In this document: in pieces, positions 8,899 through 16,854 of the stretch
Position numbering within the stretch: the first letter of the stretch is position 1
How the letters are laid out: each line of letters begins with the position of its first letter
Assembly: GCA_038234235.1 (NCBI GenBank)
Contig: JBBSUQ010000020.1
Span: 1 to 26,869 of the forward strand
Length of the DNA stretch: 26,869 bases
Source of the DNA: JBBSUQ01 sp038234235
GTDB lineage: Bacteria > Bacteroidota > Bacteroidia > Flavobacteriales_D > Crocinitomicaceae
Reading direction: 5' to 3'
Made by a program: the position numbers and the translations under genes
The notes under the pieces: model-generated
Database searches by the model: none
The model's input: the letters and a program-made list of their open reading frames with translations, nothing else
What the model was told of the DNA's origin: nothing

Positions 8899-10149
8899 AT
8901 GAATAGCAAATTAATAATATTAATTGTAATTGTTCTCGGAGCTATTGCTATTGCTCAGCTGGTTAGAGTCTACGAACTTTCTTCTAAATTGAGAAAAACC
9001 GGAGAAAATGAGATTTCTAACAGAGATAATCGTCTCAATGGTAACTTTATGTTGCTTTTTGTGATTCTTTTGTTTGTAGGATTTGTTTGGTTAATGCTGA
9101 AATATGGTTGGACTGGTAGAGGCGACGCAGCTTCAGTTCACGGTAAAGAAACAGATTGGTTACTTGATGTCAATCTTTGGCTAATCTTAGTCGTATTCTT
9201 TATTACAAATGCACTCCTTTTCTTTTTCGCTTACAAATATGTAAAGAAACCAGGTGTGCCTGCATATTACTTTCCTCATGACAATAAGTTAGAATTAATT
9301 TGGACAGTAGTACCAGCAATTGTTTTGGCAGTAATTATCGTTTTAGGATTGAAAAAATGGAATGATGTGACTTCAGAACCATCAAATGACGCCATAAGAG
9401 TTGAATTATTTTCCAAGCAATTTGATTGGACTGCAAGATATTCTGGTGAAGACAATAAACTCGGTAAATTTGATTATAAGTTAACGACGGATGTTAATGA
9501 ATTAGGATTAATGACTGGACCAATGATTGATTCAGCCATTAACAATATGGAAAATGGCGCAACAGGTATTAATCGTTTGTCAAAAGACTTAAATGATCCC
9601 AACGTAATGATGTCTCAAGAAGACCGCGATTTGAAATTAAAGGATTTATACGTTAAAGAAAGATTAATCCGCGCACTTTATCAAATGAAAGAAAGGTACA
9701 ATTCTAAAATGGATGCCATGGCGGAAGATGACTTTATTCAAAAAGATACTTTATACTTATGTGTAAACAAACCTTATGAATTTAATTTCAGAGCAAAGGA
9801 CGTAATACATTCAGCATATTTCCCTCATTTCAGAGCGCAAATGAATACTGTGCCAGGTCAGGTTACAAGATTCAAATTTACTCCTGATGTTACTACTAAA
9901 CAAATGCAAAAAAGAATGCATAACAATGCATTTAATTATATTTTGATGTGTAACAAAATTTGTGGAGGCGCCCATTATAAAATGAAAATGATGGTTGTAG
10001 TGCTTACAAAACATGAGTACGACACTTGGTTAGCTTCAAAGAAAGGTCAAACTTTTGGAGACATGACAAAAAAGGTTGATTCAGTTGAAGCTCCGGCAAT
10101 GGCTGATTCTTTAAGTACAATGGCAATGGATAGTATCCCTGCTTTATAG
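8899..10149 (+). CDS. coxB: Cytochrome c oxidase subunit II (CuA subunit)
   Basis: Subunit II receives electrons at the binuclear CuA centre and passes them to haem a of subunit I. The protein is 416 aa. It has an N-terminal hydrophobic helix (2-20) and two further helices (about 50-68 and 92-112), then the periplasmic cupredoxin domain. CuA ligands are visible: His304 (in VIHSAYFPHF), then CNKICGGAHYKM, giving Cys351, Cys355, His359 and Met362. The aromatic electron-entry motif is FDWTARY. No CXXCH motif is present, so this is not a caa3-type fusion. Odd: about 70 extra residues (~203-275) split the cupredoxin fold, and Lys353 sits where mitochondrial subunit II has Glu198. The tail is Met/Ala/Ser-rich. 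coxA starts 34 nt downstream. Confidence 0.95.
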   Translation: MNSKLIILIVIVLGAIAIAQLVRVYELSSKLRKTGENEISNRDNRLNGNFMLLFVILLFVGFVWLMLKYGWTGRGDAASVHGKETDWLLDVNLWLILVVFFITNALLFFFAYKYVKKPGVPAYYFPHDNKLELIWTVVPAIVLAVIIVLGLKKWNDVTSEPSNDAIRVELFSKQFDWTARYSGEDNKLGKFDYKLTTDVNELGLMTGPMIDSAINNMENGATGINRLSKDLNDPNVMMSQEDRDLKLKDLYVKERLIRALYQMKERYNSKMDAMAEDDFIQKDTLYLCVNKPYEFNFRAKDVIHSAYFPHFRAQMNTVPGQVTRFKFTPDVTTKQMQKRMHNNAFNYILMCNKICGGAHYKMKMMVVVLTKHEYDTWLASKKGQTFGDMTKKVDSVEAPAMADSLSTMAMDSIPAL

Positions 10150-10183
10150 AAATTGAATATATAAAATTAAAAAATTTAATAAA

Positions 10184-12013
10184 ATGGCTGCAGTAGCGCA
10201 CGAGGCACACGGACACGATTCTCACGGACATGCACATGGTCATGACGATCACGGGCACCACGAAGAAACATTTGTATCAAAGTATATATTTAGTCAAGAT
10301 CATAAAATGATTGGCAAGCAGTTTTTATTGACTGCTGTTTTCATGGGTGTGGTTGCAATGTTGCTTTCAATTTTATTCAGAATTCAATTGGCTTGGCCAG
10401 GCGAAAGTTCTGATTTCCTATCTTTCTTCTTAGGTGAAACTTGGGCTCCGGGTGGAGTTTTAAAAGAAGACATGTATCTTGGTTTAGTTACAATTCATGG
10501 TACAATCATGGTTTTCTTCTTGTTAACAGGAGGTTTATCTGGAACATTTAGCAATTTACTTATTCCGTTGCAAATTGGTGCAAGAGATATGGCATCTGGT
10601 TTCTTAAACATGTTATCGTATTGGTTCTTCTTCATCTCTAGTATTTTGATGTTGAGTTCATTGTTTATTGAAACGGGTCCTGCAATGGCTGGTTGGACAA
10701 TTTACCCTCCTCTTTCTGCATTGCCTCAAGCAATCAGTGGATCTGGATTAGGTATGACATTGTGGTTGGTTTCAATGACAATATTTATTGCTTCCTCTTT
10801 AATTGGATCACTTAATTACATCGTTACAATTTTAAATTTACGTACTAAAGGTATGCACATGACAAGAATGCCACTTACAATTTGGGCTTTCTTTGTAACT
10901 GCTGTTCTTGGTGTATTATCTTTCCCAGTTCTTCTTTCAGCAGCATTGTTGTTAATGATGGATAGATTGGCAGGTACTTCATTTTATTTATCAGACATCA
11001 TAGTTGGTGGAGAAATGCTTGCAAATCATGGTGGCTCGCCTTTAATCTTCCAACATTTATTTTGGTTCTTAGGTCATCCTGAAGTTTACATCGTATTGCT
11101 TCCAGCACTTGGTTTATCTTCTGAAATTATTGCCACAAATTCTCGAAAACCAATTTTTGGTTACCGTGCAATGATTGGCTCAATCCTGGCAATTGGTTTC
11201 TTATCCTTTATTGTATGGGGCCACCACATGTTTATAACTGGTATGAATCCATTCTTAGGAAGCGTCTTTGTATTTACGACCTTGTTAATTGCGATTCCTT
11301 CTGCCGTAAAAGTATTTAATTACATTACTACAATCTGGAAAGGATCTTTGATTTTAACTCCAGCAATGTTGTTTGCTTTAGGTTTGGTTTCAACTTTTAT
11401 TACAGGAGGTGTAACAGGAATAATTCTTGCCGATTCAGCTTTAGATATTGCAGTGCATGATACTTATTTCGTTGTTGCTCACTTCCACGTTGTAATGGGT
11501 ATGTCGGCAGTGTTCGGTATGTTCGCAGGTGTTTATCATTGGTTCCCTAAAATGTATGGAAGAATGATGAATACAAGATTAGGTTATGTACATTTCTGGA
11601 TTACAATAATTGGAGCTTATGGTGTATTTTTCCCAATGCACTTTGTTGGATTAGCCGGTGCGCCTAGAAGATATTACGACAACTCGGTTTACGATGCTTT
11701 TGATACAAATGCTGGTGAAATGATTATGGATTTGAACGTGATAATTACAGTATTTGCAATATTCGCAGCTTTAGGACAATTGTTATTCTTATTTAACTTC
11801 TTCTACAGTATTTTTAGAGGGCCAATAGCTCCAATGAATCCTTGGAATGGTACAACGTTAGAGTGGACAACCCCAGTTGAGCACATACATGGAAACTGGC
11901 CTGGAGCAATTCCAGAAGTTCACAGATGGCCTTATGATTATTCAAAACCAGGCTTCGATGTTGACTTTATTCCACAAACAGTTCCTCTTTTGGAAGGTGA
12001 AGAAGAACATTAA
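10184..12013 (+). CDS. coxA: Cytochrome c oxidase subunit I (haem a/a3-CuB catalytic subunit)
   Basis: This is the catalytic proton-pumping oxygen-reducing subunit, 609 aa with 12 or so membrane helices. Ligands can be placed: His105 (TIHGT, haem a), His298 with Glu300 and Tyr302 (GHPEVY, CuB and cross-linked Tyr), His347-His348 (WGHHMF, CuB), His433 (haem a3) and His435 (haem a) in VVAHFHVV. D-channel Asp135 (GARDMA) and K-channel Lys376 (IPSAVKVF) are present, so it is an A1-type enzyme. The N-terminus before the first helix is very His-rich (residues ~5-28). No subunit III gene follows; a strong terminator does. The gene closes the actABCDEF-coxBA operon. Confidence 0.97.
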   Translation: MAAVAHEAHGHDSHGHAHGHDDHGHHEETFVSKYIFSQDHKMIGKQFLLTAVFMGVVAMLLSILFRIQLAWPGESSDFLSFFLGETWAPGGVLKEDMYLGLVTIHGTIMVFFLLTGGLSGTFSNLLIPLQIGARDMASGFLNMLSYWFFFISSILMLSSLFIETGPAMAGWTIYPPLSALPQAISGSGLGMTLWLVSMTIFIASSLIGSLNYIVTILNLRTKGMHMTRMPLTIWAFFVTAVLGVLSFPVLLSAALLLMMDRLAGTSFYLSDIIVGGEMLANHGGSPLIFQHLFWFLGHPEVYIVLLPALGLSSEIIATNSRKPIFGYRAMIGSILAIGFLSFIVWGHHMFITGMNPFLGSVFVFTTLLIAIPSAVKVFNYITTIWKGSLILTPAMLFALGLVSTFITGGVTGIILADSALDIAVHDTYFVVAHFHVVMGMSAVFGMFAGVYHWFPKMYGRMMNTRLGYVHFWITIIGAYGVFFPMHFVGLAGAPRRYYDNSVYDAFDTNAGEMIMDLNVIITVFAIFAALGQLLFLFNFFYSIFRGPIAPMNPWNGTTLEWTTPVEHIHGNWPGAIPEVHRWPYDYSKPGFDVDFIPQTVPLLEGEEEH

Positions 12014-12031
12014 AGACATAAAATATCTTTA

Positions 12032-12066
12032 CAAAAGCCTTTCCTTTGGAAAGGCTTTTGTATTTT
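12032..12066 (+). terminator. Intrinsic terminator after coxA
   Basis: A perfect 13-bp inverted repeat (CAAAAGCCTTTCC at 12032-12044 and GGAAAGGCTTTTG at 12048-12060) encloses a TTT loop and is followed by TATTTTT. It starts 18 nt after the coxA stop and ends the respiratory operon. The A-rich left side would also allow some termination in the other direction. Confidence 0.85.
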
Positions 12067-12081
12067 TAAATTAAAAATAAA

Positions 12082-13104
12082 TTGGAAGAATCTTTTGATT
12101 ATCGAGACGAAGCGAATAATGCCCAAGAACCAGACTATGACAAAGTTTTGCGTCCCAAGGTTCTTGCCGATTTTGCAGGTCAAGAAAAGGTAGTTGAAAA
12201 TTTACAGATATTTGTACAAGCGGCTAAATTAAGAGGCGAACCGTTAGATCACGTTTTACTTCATGGACCTCCAGGTTTAGGAAAAACAACTTTGGCAAAT
12301 ATCATTGCTAATGAACTGGGCGTAAGTTTTAAAGTTACAAGTGGACCAGTTCTAGATAAGCCTGGAGATTTAGCAGGTTTACTAACCAATCTTGAACGAG
12401 GCGCTGTTTTATTCATAGATGAAATACACAGATTGAGTCCAGTTGTGGAAGAATACCTTTATTCTGCCATGGAAGATTACGTAATAGATATACTTATTGA
12501 CAGTGGACCAAATGCAAGATCAGTTCAAATAGAACTTAATCCGTTCACGTTAATTGGTGCTACAACACGTTCAGGGCTTTTAACAGCTCCACTTAGAGCG
12601 CGATTTGGTATAAATTCAAGGCTCAATTATTACGATACCAAAATCTTAACGATGATCGTTGAACGCTCGTGTGTTTTACTCAAAATTCCAATTGATGAAA
12701 CTGCAGCATTTCAAATTGCAGGCAGAAGTCGAGGTACCCCAAGAATTGCCAATGCATTGTTAAGAAGGGTTCGAGATTTTGCACAGATTAAAGGAGACGG
12801 AACTATCGAACCAGAGATAACAAATTACGCGCTTGACGCATTGAATGTAGACCAATATGGTTTAGATGAAATGGACAATAGAATTCTTAAACTGATTATA
12901 GAAAAATTTCAAGGAGGTCCTGTCGGTCTCACAACAATAGCCACTGCAATTGGTGAAAACGCAGGAACATTGGAAGAAGTTTATGAACCTTTTTTAATCC
13001 AAGAAGGATTTATGATGCGCACCCCGAGAGGTAGAAAAGTTACGGAAAAAGCTTATAAACATTTAGGATACATGCCCGGAACGTCTCAAGGAGGTTTGTT
13101 TTAA
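12082..13104 (+). CDS. ruvB: Holliday junction branch migration ATPase RuvB
   Basis: RuvB is the AAA+ motor that drives branch migration with RuvA during recombinational repair. It is 340 aa, the usual length. Motifs in order: RPKVLADFAGQ at the N-terminus, Walker A GPPGLGKTT (~62-70), Walker B LFIDEIHRL (~111-119), sensor/arginine-finger region GATTRSGLLTAPLRARFG, and a C-terminal winged helix with GPVGLTTIATAIGE and a TPRGR ending. The start is a TTG at 12082: an in-frame stop lies at 12067-12069, no ATG lies between, and the next Met in frame is more than 100 residues in. It lies between the coxA terminator and queG, 14 nt before queG, so ruvB-queG are probably co-transcribed. Confidence 0.97.
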   Translation: MEESFDYRDEANNAQEPDYDKVLRPKVLADFAGQEKVVENLQIFVQAAKLRGEPLDHVLLHGPPGLGKTTLANIIANELGVSFKVTSGPVLDKPGDLAGLLTNLERGAVLFIDEIHRLSPVVEEYLYSAMEDYVIDILIDSGPNARSVQIELNPFTLIGATTRSGLLTAPLRARFGINSRLNYYDTKILTMIVERSCVLLKIPIDETAAFQIAGRSRGTPRIANALLRRVRDFAQIKGDGTIEPEITNYALDALNVDQYGLDEMDNRILKLIIEKFQGGPVGLTTIATAIGENAGTLEEVYEPFLIQEGFMMRTPRGRKVTEKAYKHLGYMPGTSQGGLF

Positions 13105-13118
13105 TTACGATTGTTCAA

Positions 13119-14060
13119 ATGGGATTGATTAAGTCGAAAATCCAAAAAAATACTGATACGGTTAAACGCATTGCCAATGAACTGGGTTTCTTCTACTGCG
13201 GTATTTCCAAATCAGATTTTTTAGAAGACGAATCCCGAAACTTAGAGACTTATTTGAAAAGAGGAAACCATGGAGAAATGTCCTATCTCGAAAATCATTA
13301 TGATAAAAGACTTGATACCAGAATACTCGTTGAAGATTCAAAATCGGTAATTTCTTTATTGTTGAATTACTACAATCCCGAAAAACAAGTAGATCCTGAA
13401 GCCCCAAAAATTTCTCAATATGCTTATGGGGAGGATTATCATTTGGTAATTAAAGAAAAATTAAAATTATTTATAACTAAAATTGAAGAAGAAATAGGCG
13501 AAGTTAATGGTAGGGCATTTGTGGATTCTGCACCAGTAATGGACAAAGCTTGGGCGAAGAAAAGTGGTTTGGGTTGGCTTGGGAAAAACACCAATTTAAT
13601 ACATCCGAAAGAAGGTTCTTTTTTCTTTATCGCCGAATTGATTTTAGATCTAGAATTAAATCACGATGGACCAATAAAAGATTATTGTGGAACTTGTACC
13701 AAATGTATTGATGCGTGCCCAACTGATGCCCTCTACGAACCTTACAAAATAGATGCGAAAAAGTGTATTTCTTATTTGACCATTGAGCTGAAAGATAATA
13801 TGCTACCAGAAGAATTTAAAGGAAAAATGGACAACTGGATGTTTGGCTGTGATATTTGCCAAGATGTATGTCCGTGGAATAGGTTTTCGAAAAAACACAA
13901 TGAACCAGCTTTCAATCCGAAAGAAAGGCTATTAGATTTCACCAAAAACGATTGGCAGGAATTAACACAAGAAGTTTTCTCCGAGATTTTCAAAAATTCA
14001 GCAGTGAAACGAACAAAGTTTAAAGGTTTGGAAAGGAATATTGGGTTTTTGAGGGAGTGA
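13119..14060 (+). CDS. queG: Epoxyqueuosine reductase QueG
   Basis: QueG carries out the last step of queuosine synthesis, reducing epoxyqueuosine to queuosine in tRNA anticodons, using cobalamin and two 4Fe-4S clusters in the cytoplasm. The protein is 313 aa. The catalytic Asp region is FVDSAPVMDKAWA (Asp136), followed by KSGLGWLGKNTNLI. Cluster ligands are CGTCTKCIDACP (Cys190, 193, 196, 200) and CDICQDVCPW (Cys244, 247, 251), with a further Cys in KKCISYLT. It ends soon after the cluster domain and lacks the C-terminal HEAT-like extension seen in some members. It starts 14 nt after ruvB. Confidence 0.95.
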   Translation: MGLIKSKIQKNTDTVKRIANELGFFYCGISKSDFLEDESRNLETYLKRGNHGEMSYLENHYDKRLDTRILVEDSKSVISLLLNYYNPEKQVDPEAPKISQYAYGEDYHLVIKEKLKLFITKIEEEIGEVNGRAFVDSAPVMDKAWAKKSGLGWLGKNTNLIHPKEGSFFFIAELILDLELNHDGPIKDYCGTCTKCIDACPTDALYEPYKIDAKKCISYLTIELKDNMLPEEFKGKMDNWMFGCDICQDVCPWNRFSKKHNEPAFNPKERLLDFTKNDWQELTQEVFSEIFKNSAVKRTKFKGLERNIGFLRE

Positions 14061-14144
14061 AGTATTAATTACTCAAATTATAAACATTTATATGAATTAT
14101 TAAAAAAAAATTACTTTTACAAGTTAAACTTAAAATTCTAAATC

Positions 14145-15107
14145 ATGAAAAACTTTGGTCTAATCATTATTCTCATCGCTTTAACGTATTCTTGCGAACT
14201 TCAAAAAAGAAAATACCGAAAAGGATATACCATACATTCTGGGTCATTTAAAAAACAGAAATCAAATTCAGAGATTATTGATACCAAACAATTTAAAAAC
14301 TCTGCTCAAATAATTCAAGACAGCGTAACATTGAATGGCCGTCAAGTCGAACTTAAAACTGAAAACGTTGAACAAAAGGTAATTAAAACTGAAAATAAAA
14401 AAGTTGTAATACATGAAAACAGGCATAATTCACAAGAAGGTTCGAAAATTAATGACCGAAAGATATATAATTCCAAAATACTTTTAAAGAATGTAGAAAA
14501 ATTCAACATTTTCAAAAAGGAGAAATCAAGTAATAGTGAAGAAAAAAATGGGATTAAACCTAATCCGAAATGGTTAAGTTGGGTTTTACTTATACTTTCA
14601 TTGCTTGCATTAGGATTAATGGCAGCTATGTTAATTGGGAGTATAGGTTCTGATGCATTTACTTTTGTCCCAGTCATGATTTTATTTATACCCATTTTCA
14701 TTTTCGGTATTTTTCTCCTAATTGAAGTCAGATATCTCTTTAAGGAAATATTTTCTGGGGAACCAAGAAAATTATCTGGATACACTGAAATAGAAAGGAA
14801 AAAAGTAAAAAGAGTTCATAATCGCATCATTTATTTGGCATTGAGTATATTATTAATTTATTATGCGTTTATTTTCTTATATGGGTTTTTATTTAATATC
14901 TATTGGTTTTCATTTTTACTATTAACCATCCTGTTTTTTATAATTATGCTGTCGTCATTAATTAGAGCAGTCAATATTCAAAAAGGTAAAGAAATAACAG
15001 TTAAAGACAAGAAAAAATTCAAGTTTTGGATATTCTTTACAATGATTTTAGCCACAATCGGTGTTTTTGTTTACACACTAATACATAGGGAATTTTTGTT
15101 TCATTAA
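14145..15107 (+). CDS. Unrecognised lipoprotein-like multi-spanning membrane protein
   Basis: I do not recognise a named family. The 320-aa protein opens with a lipoprotein-type signal (MKNFG, hydrophobic core, LTYSC; Cys17). The next residues, ELQKRKYRKGYTI, resemble a short basic motif I recall after the signal cysteine of other Bacteroidota proteins. Residues ~30-135 are hydrophilic, rich in Lys, Asn, Glu and Ser. From ~143 there are about five hydrophobic segments (143-165, 170-193, 225-245, 248-272, 290-312) with basic loops between them. A lipidated N-terminus followed by a polytopic C-terminal half is unusual; the Cys could also simply end a signal anchor. It stands alone, 84 nt after queG and 127 nt before the DUF1800 gene. 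A role in the envelope is an inference only. Confidence 0.7.
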   Translation: MKNFGLIIILIALTYSCELQKRKYRKGYTIHSGSFKKQKSNSEIIDTKQFKNSAQIIQDSVTLNGRQVELKTENVEQKVIKTENKKVVIHENRHNSQEGSKINDRKIYNSKILLKNVEKFNIFKKEKSSNSEEKNGIKPNPKWLSWVLLILSLLALGLMAAMLIGSIGSDAFTFVPVMILFIPIFIFGIFLLIEVRYLFKEIFSGEPRKLSGYTEIERKKVKRVHNRIIYLALSILLIYYAFIFLYGFLFNIYWFSFLLLTILFFIIMLSSLIRAVNIQKGKEITVKDKKKFKFWIFFTMILATIGVFVYTLIHREFLFH

Positions 15108-15134
15108 CACCATAGAGCTTTTGCTAACTGGTGT
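15107..15134 (+). terminator. Possible hairpin terminator after the membrane-protein gene
   Basis: ACACCA (15107-15112) pairs with TGGTGT (15129-15134), and AGC (15116-15118) with GCT (15123-15125), giving a hairpin with a symmetric 3x3 internal loop and a TTTT apical loop. It begins on the last base of the stop codon. There is no clear T-run after it, so termination is uncertain. The rest of the spacer to 15235 shows no convincing promoter. Confidence 0.4.
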
Positions 15135-15234
15135 ATATTCAAAAACTATTACATCACGGATTTATAAAAAATCATAAAATAATTTTTGTCAGTTCAGTTT
15201 TAATTTGTAATTTTCTAACCAAAATTACTACATT

Positions 15235-16845
15235 ATGAACTATGATGTGACTATCGAAGAACCAGTTTCATTGAGTCTTACGCCCTATGTTGGCACTTGG
15301 ACGAAAGCGGAAGCCGGGCATTTATTAAGACGTACGCTTTTTGGGGCAACCAATCAACAAATTCTTGACGCTGTAAGTTTAGGGATGAATGCTTCTGTTG
15401 CAGCTTTGTTAACAACTCCAGTGCAAGCTCCACCTTTGGTTTTTGAGCCTGATGAAGCAGTAGCTGCTTTCGGTACTACTTGGGTTAATAGTCTGTTTCC
15501 TGCAACCAACAAGCAAGTAACTCAAGATTCAAGAAATAAATCTCTTGCGGCCTGGATTAGTGAAAGATTAAACAATCAGCAGTTTTCTATAATTGAAAAA
15601 ATGTCACTTTTTTGGCAGAATCATTTTAGTTGTCAAGTTTCTAATGACGCCAATGCGGCTTATGATTACCTAGAACTTATGAGAAATCAGGCATTGGGCA
15701 ATTTTAAGCAGTTGGTAAAAGACATGACGATTAATCCTGTTATGTTGAATTTCTTAAATGGAAACACCAATAACGTTTACGCACCCAATGAAAATTTCTC
15801 TAGAGAGCTTTTAGAACTTTACACAATCGGTAAAGGTCCACAAATTGGTCCTGGTGATTATACAAATTATACCGAACAAGATGTAGCAGAAGGTGCTAAG
15901 ATCATGACTGGATGGGTAAATATAAACTATCAAAGCGAAACTACTCCTCCAACAAGTCAGTTTTATTCGGCTTTGCACGATACAACTACTAAAACATTAA
16001 GCAGCAAATTTGGAAATGCAATTATTCCAGACAATGATGCCAATGAATATTCTGATTATATAGATGTAATTTTTCAGCAAAATGCTTGTGCCACTTTTAT
16101 GTGTACCAAGCTTTACCGTTATTATGTAAATTATGATATTACTGCTACTGTTCAAAGTACGGTAATATCTGATATGGCCGCTACAATGATTGCCAATAAT
16201 TACGATATTCTTCCAGTCTTAGATGAATTATTTAAAAGTGAGCATTTTTATGACATAACTTTAAGAGGAGCAATTATAAGATCACCATTAGAAATGATGT
16301 ACTCCATGTACAACAGCAGTAGCACTTCTCCTGTATTTGATTTGAATACTAATTATTTAATGCATATTTATTTGTTTCAAATTGCAAGTGTTATGGGTCA
16401 GAATTATGAAGCAACGCCGAGTGTTGGTGGCTGGACAGCTTATTATTTAGCCCCTGCATTTTCAAAATTATGGGTTAATTCATCTTTGATTAAATTGAGA
16501 TCTGATTGGGCAGCTTACGAGACTGTTTATTCGGGTTTTGCTGTTAATGGCTTTGCTTTCAAAGTAAATGCATTAAATTTCGTTGACAGTCTTTCTATCC
16601 CATCAGACGCAATTTCAGTTATCGACGATACAGCAGATGTTTATTGCCCGAAGGGTTTAACAGCTACAGATAAAATAATTTTAAAAGCAATATTAACCAA
16701 TGGATTGCCAGATTTTGAATGGACAATTCAATACAACGATTATATTGCAAATCCGGGAAACACTACTTTTTCAGATCCTGTGAAACAAAGGGTAGAACTT
16801 GTACTTGCCAAACTATTCAGAATGCCACAATTTCAATGTATTTAA
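15235..16845 (+). CDS. DUF1800 domain protein
   Basis: This 536-aa protein belongs to the DUF1800 family, whose biochemical function is unknown. The family signature at the N-terminus is clear: AEAGHLLRRTLFGAT (~25-40), followed by an ERLNNQQFSIIEKMSLFWQN segment (~118-138). The central part includes NFSRELLELYTIGKG and DVAEGAKIMTGWV, also typical. It has no evident signal peptide or membrane helix. It is followed after 9 nt by a DUF1501 gene, and this pairing recurs in many genomes, which suggests that the two proteins work together at the cell surface or in the periplasm. That is an inference from the pairing and from the export signals on the partner. Confidence 0.9.
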   Translation: MNYDVTIEEPVSLSLTPYVGTWTKAEAGHLLRRTLFGATNQQILDAVSLGMNASVAALLTTPVQAPPLVFEPDEAVAAFGTTWVNSLFPATNKQVTQDSRNKSLAAWISERLNNQQFSIIEKMSLFWQNHFSCQVSNDANAAYDYLELMRNQALGNFKQLVKDMTINPVMLNFLNGNTNNVYAPNENFSRELLELYTIGKGPQIGPGDYTNYTEQDVAEGAKIMTGWVNINYQSETTPPTSQFYSALHDTTTKTLSSKFGNAIIPDNDANEYSDYIDVIFQQNACATFMCTKLYRYYVNYDITATVQSTVISDMAATMIANNYDILPVLDELFKSEHFYDITLRGAIIRSPLEMMYSMYNSSSTSPVFDLNTNYLMHIYLFQIASVMGQNYEATPSVGGWTAYYLAPAFSKLWVNSSLIKLRSDWAAYETVYSGFAVNGFAFKVNALNFVDSLSIPSDAISVIDDTADVYCPKGLTATDKIILKAILTNGLPDFEWTIQYNDYIANPGNTTFSDPVKQRVELVLAKLFRMPQFQCI

Positions 16846-16854
16846 GCTAATATT

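Noticed and set aside
11336..11370. Apparent loss of the K-channel lysine in CoxA (Thr in the WKGSLILTP helix)
   Set aside because: Counting from the CuB histidines of the bovine enzyme shows that the K-channel lysine lies in the IPTGVKVF motif. The equivalent IPSAVKVF is present here with Lys376, so the channel residue is conserved.
14342..14785. A 147-codon minus-strand frame inside the membrane-protein gene
   Set aside because: Hydrophobicity mirrors the sense strand, and it has no homolog I recognise and no promoter; it is an antisense shadow.
15183..15210. TTTTTG and TAATTTG upstream of the DUF1800 gene as a promoter
   Set aside because: The second box is one base short of TAnnTTTG and the spacing is about 12 nt rather than 19.
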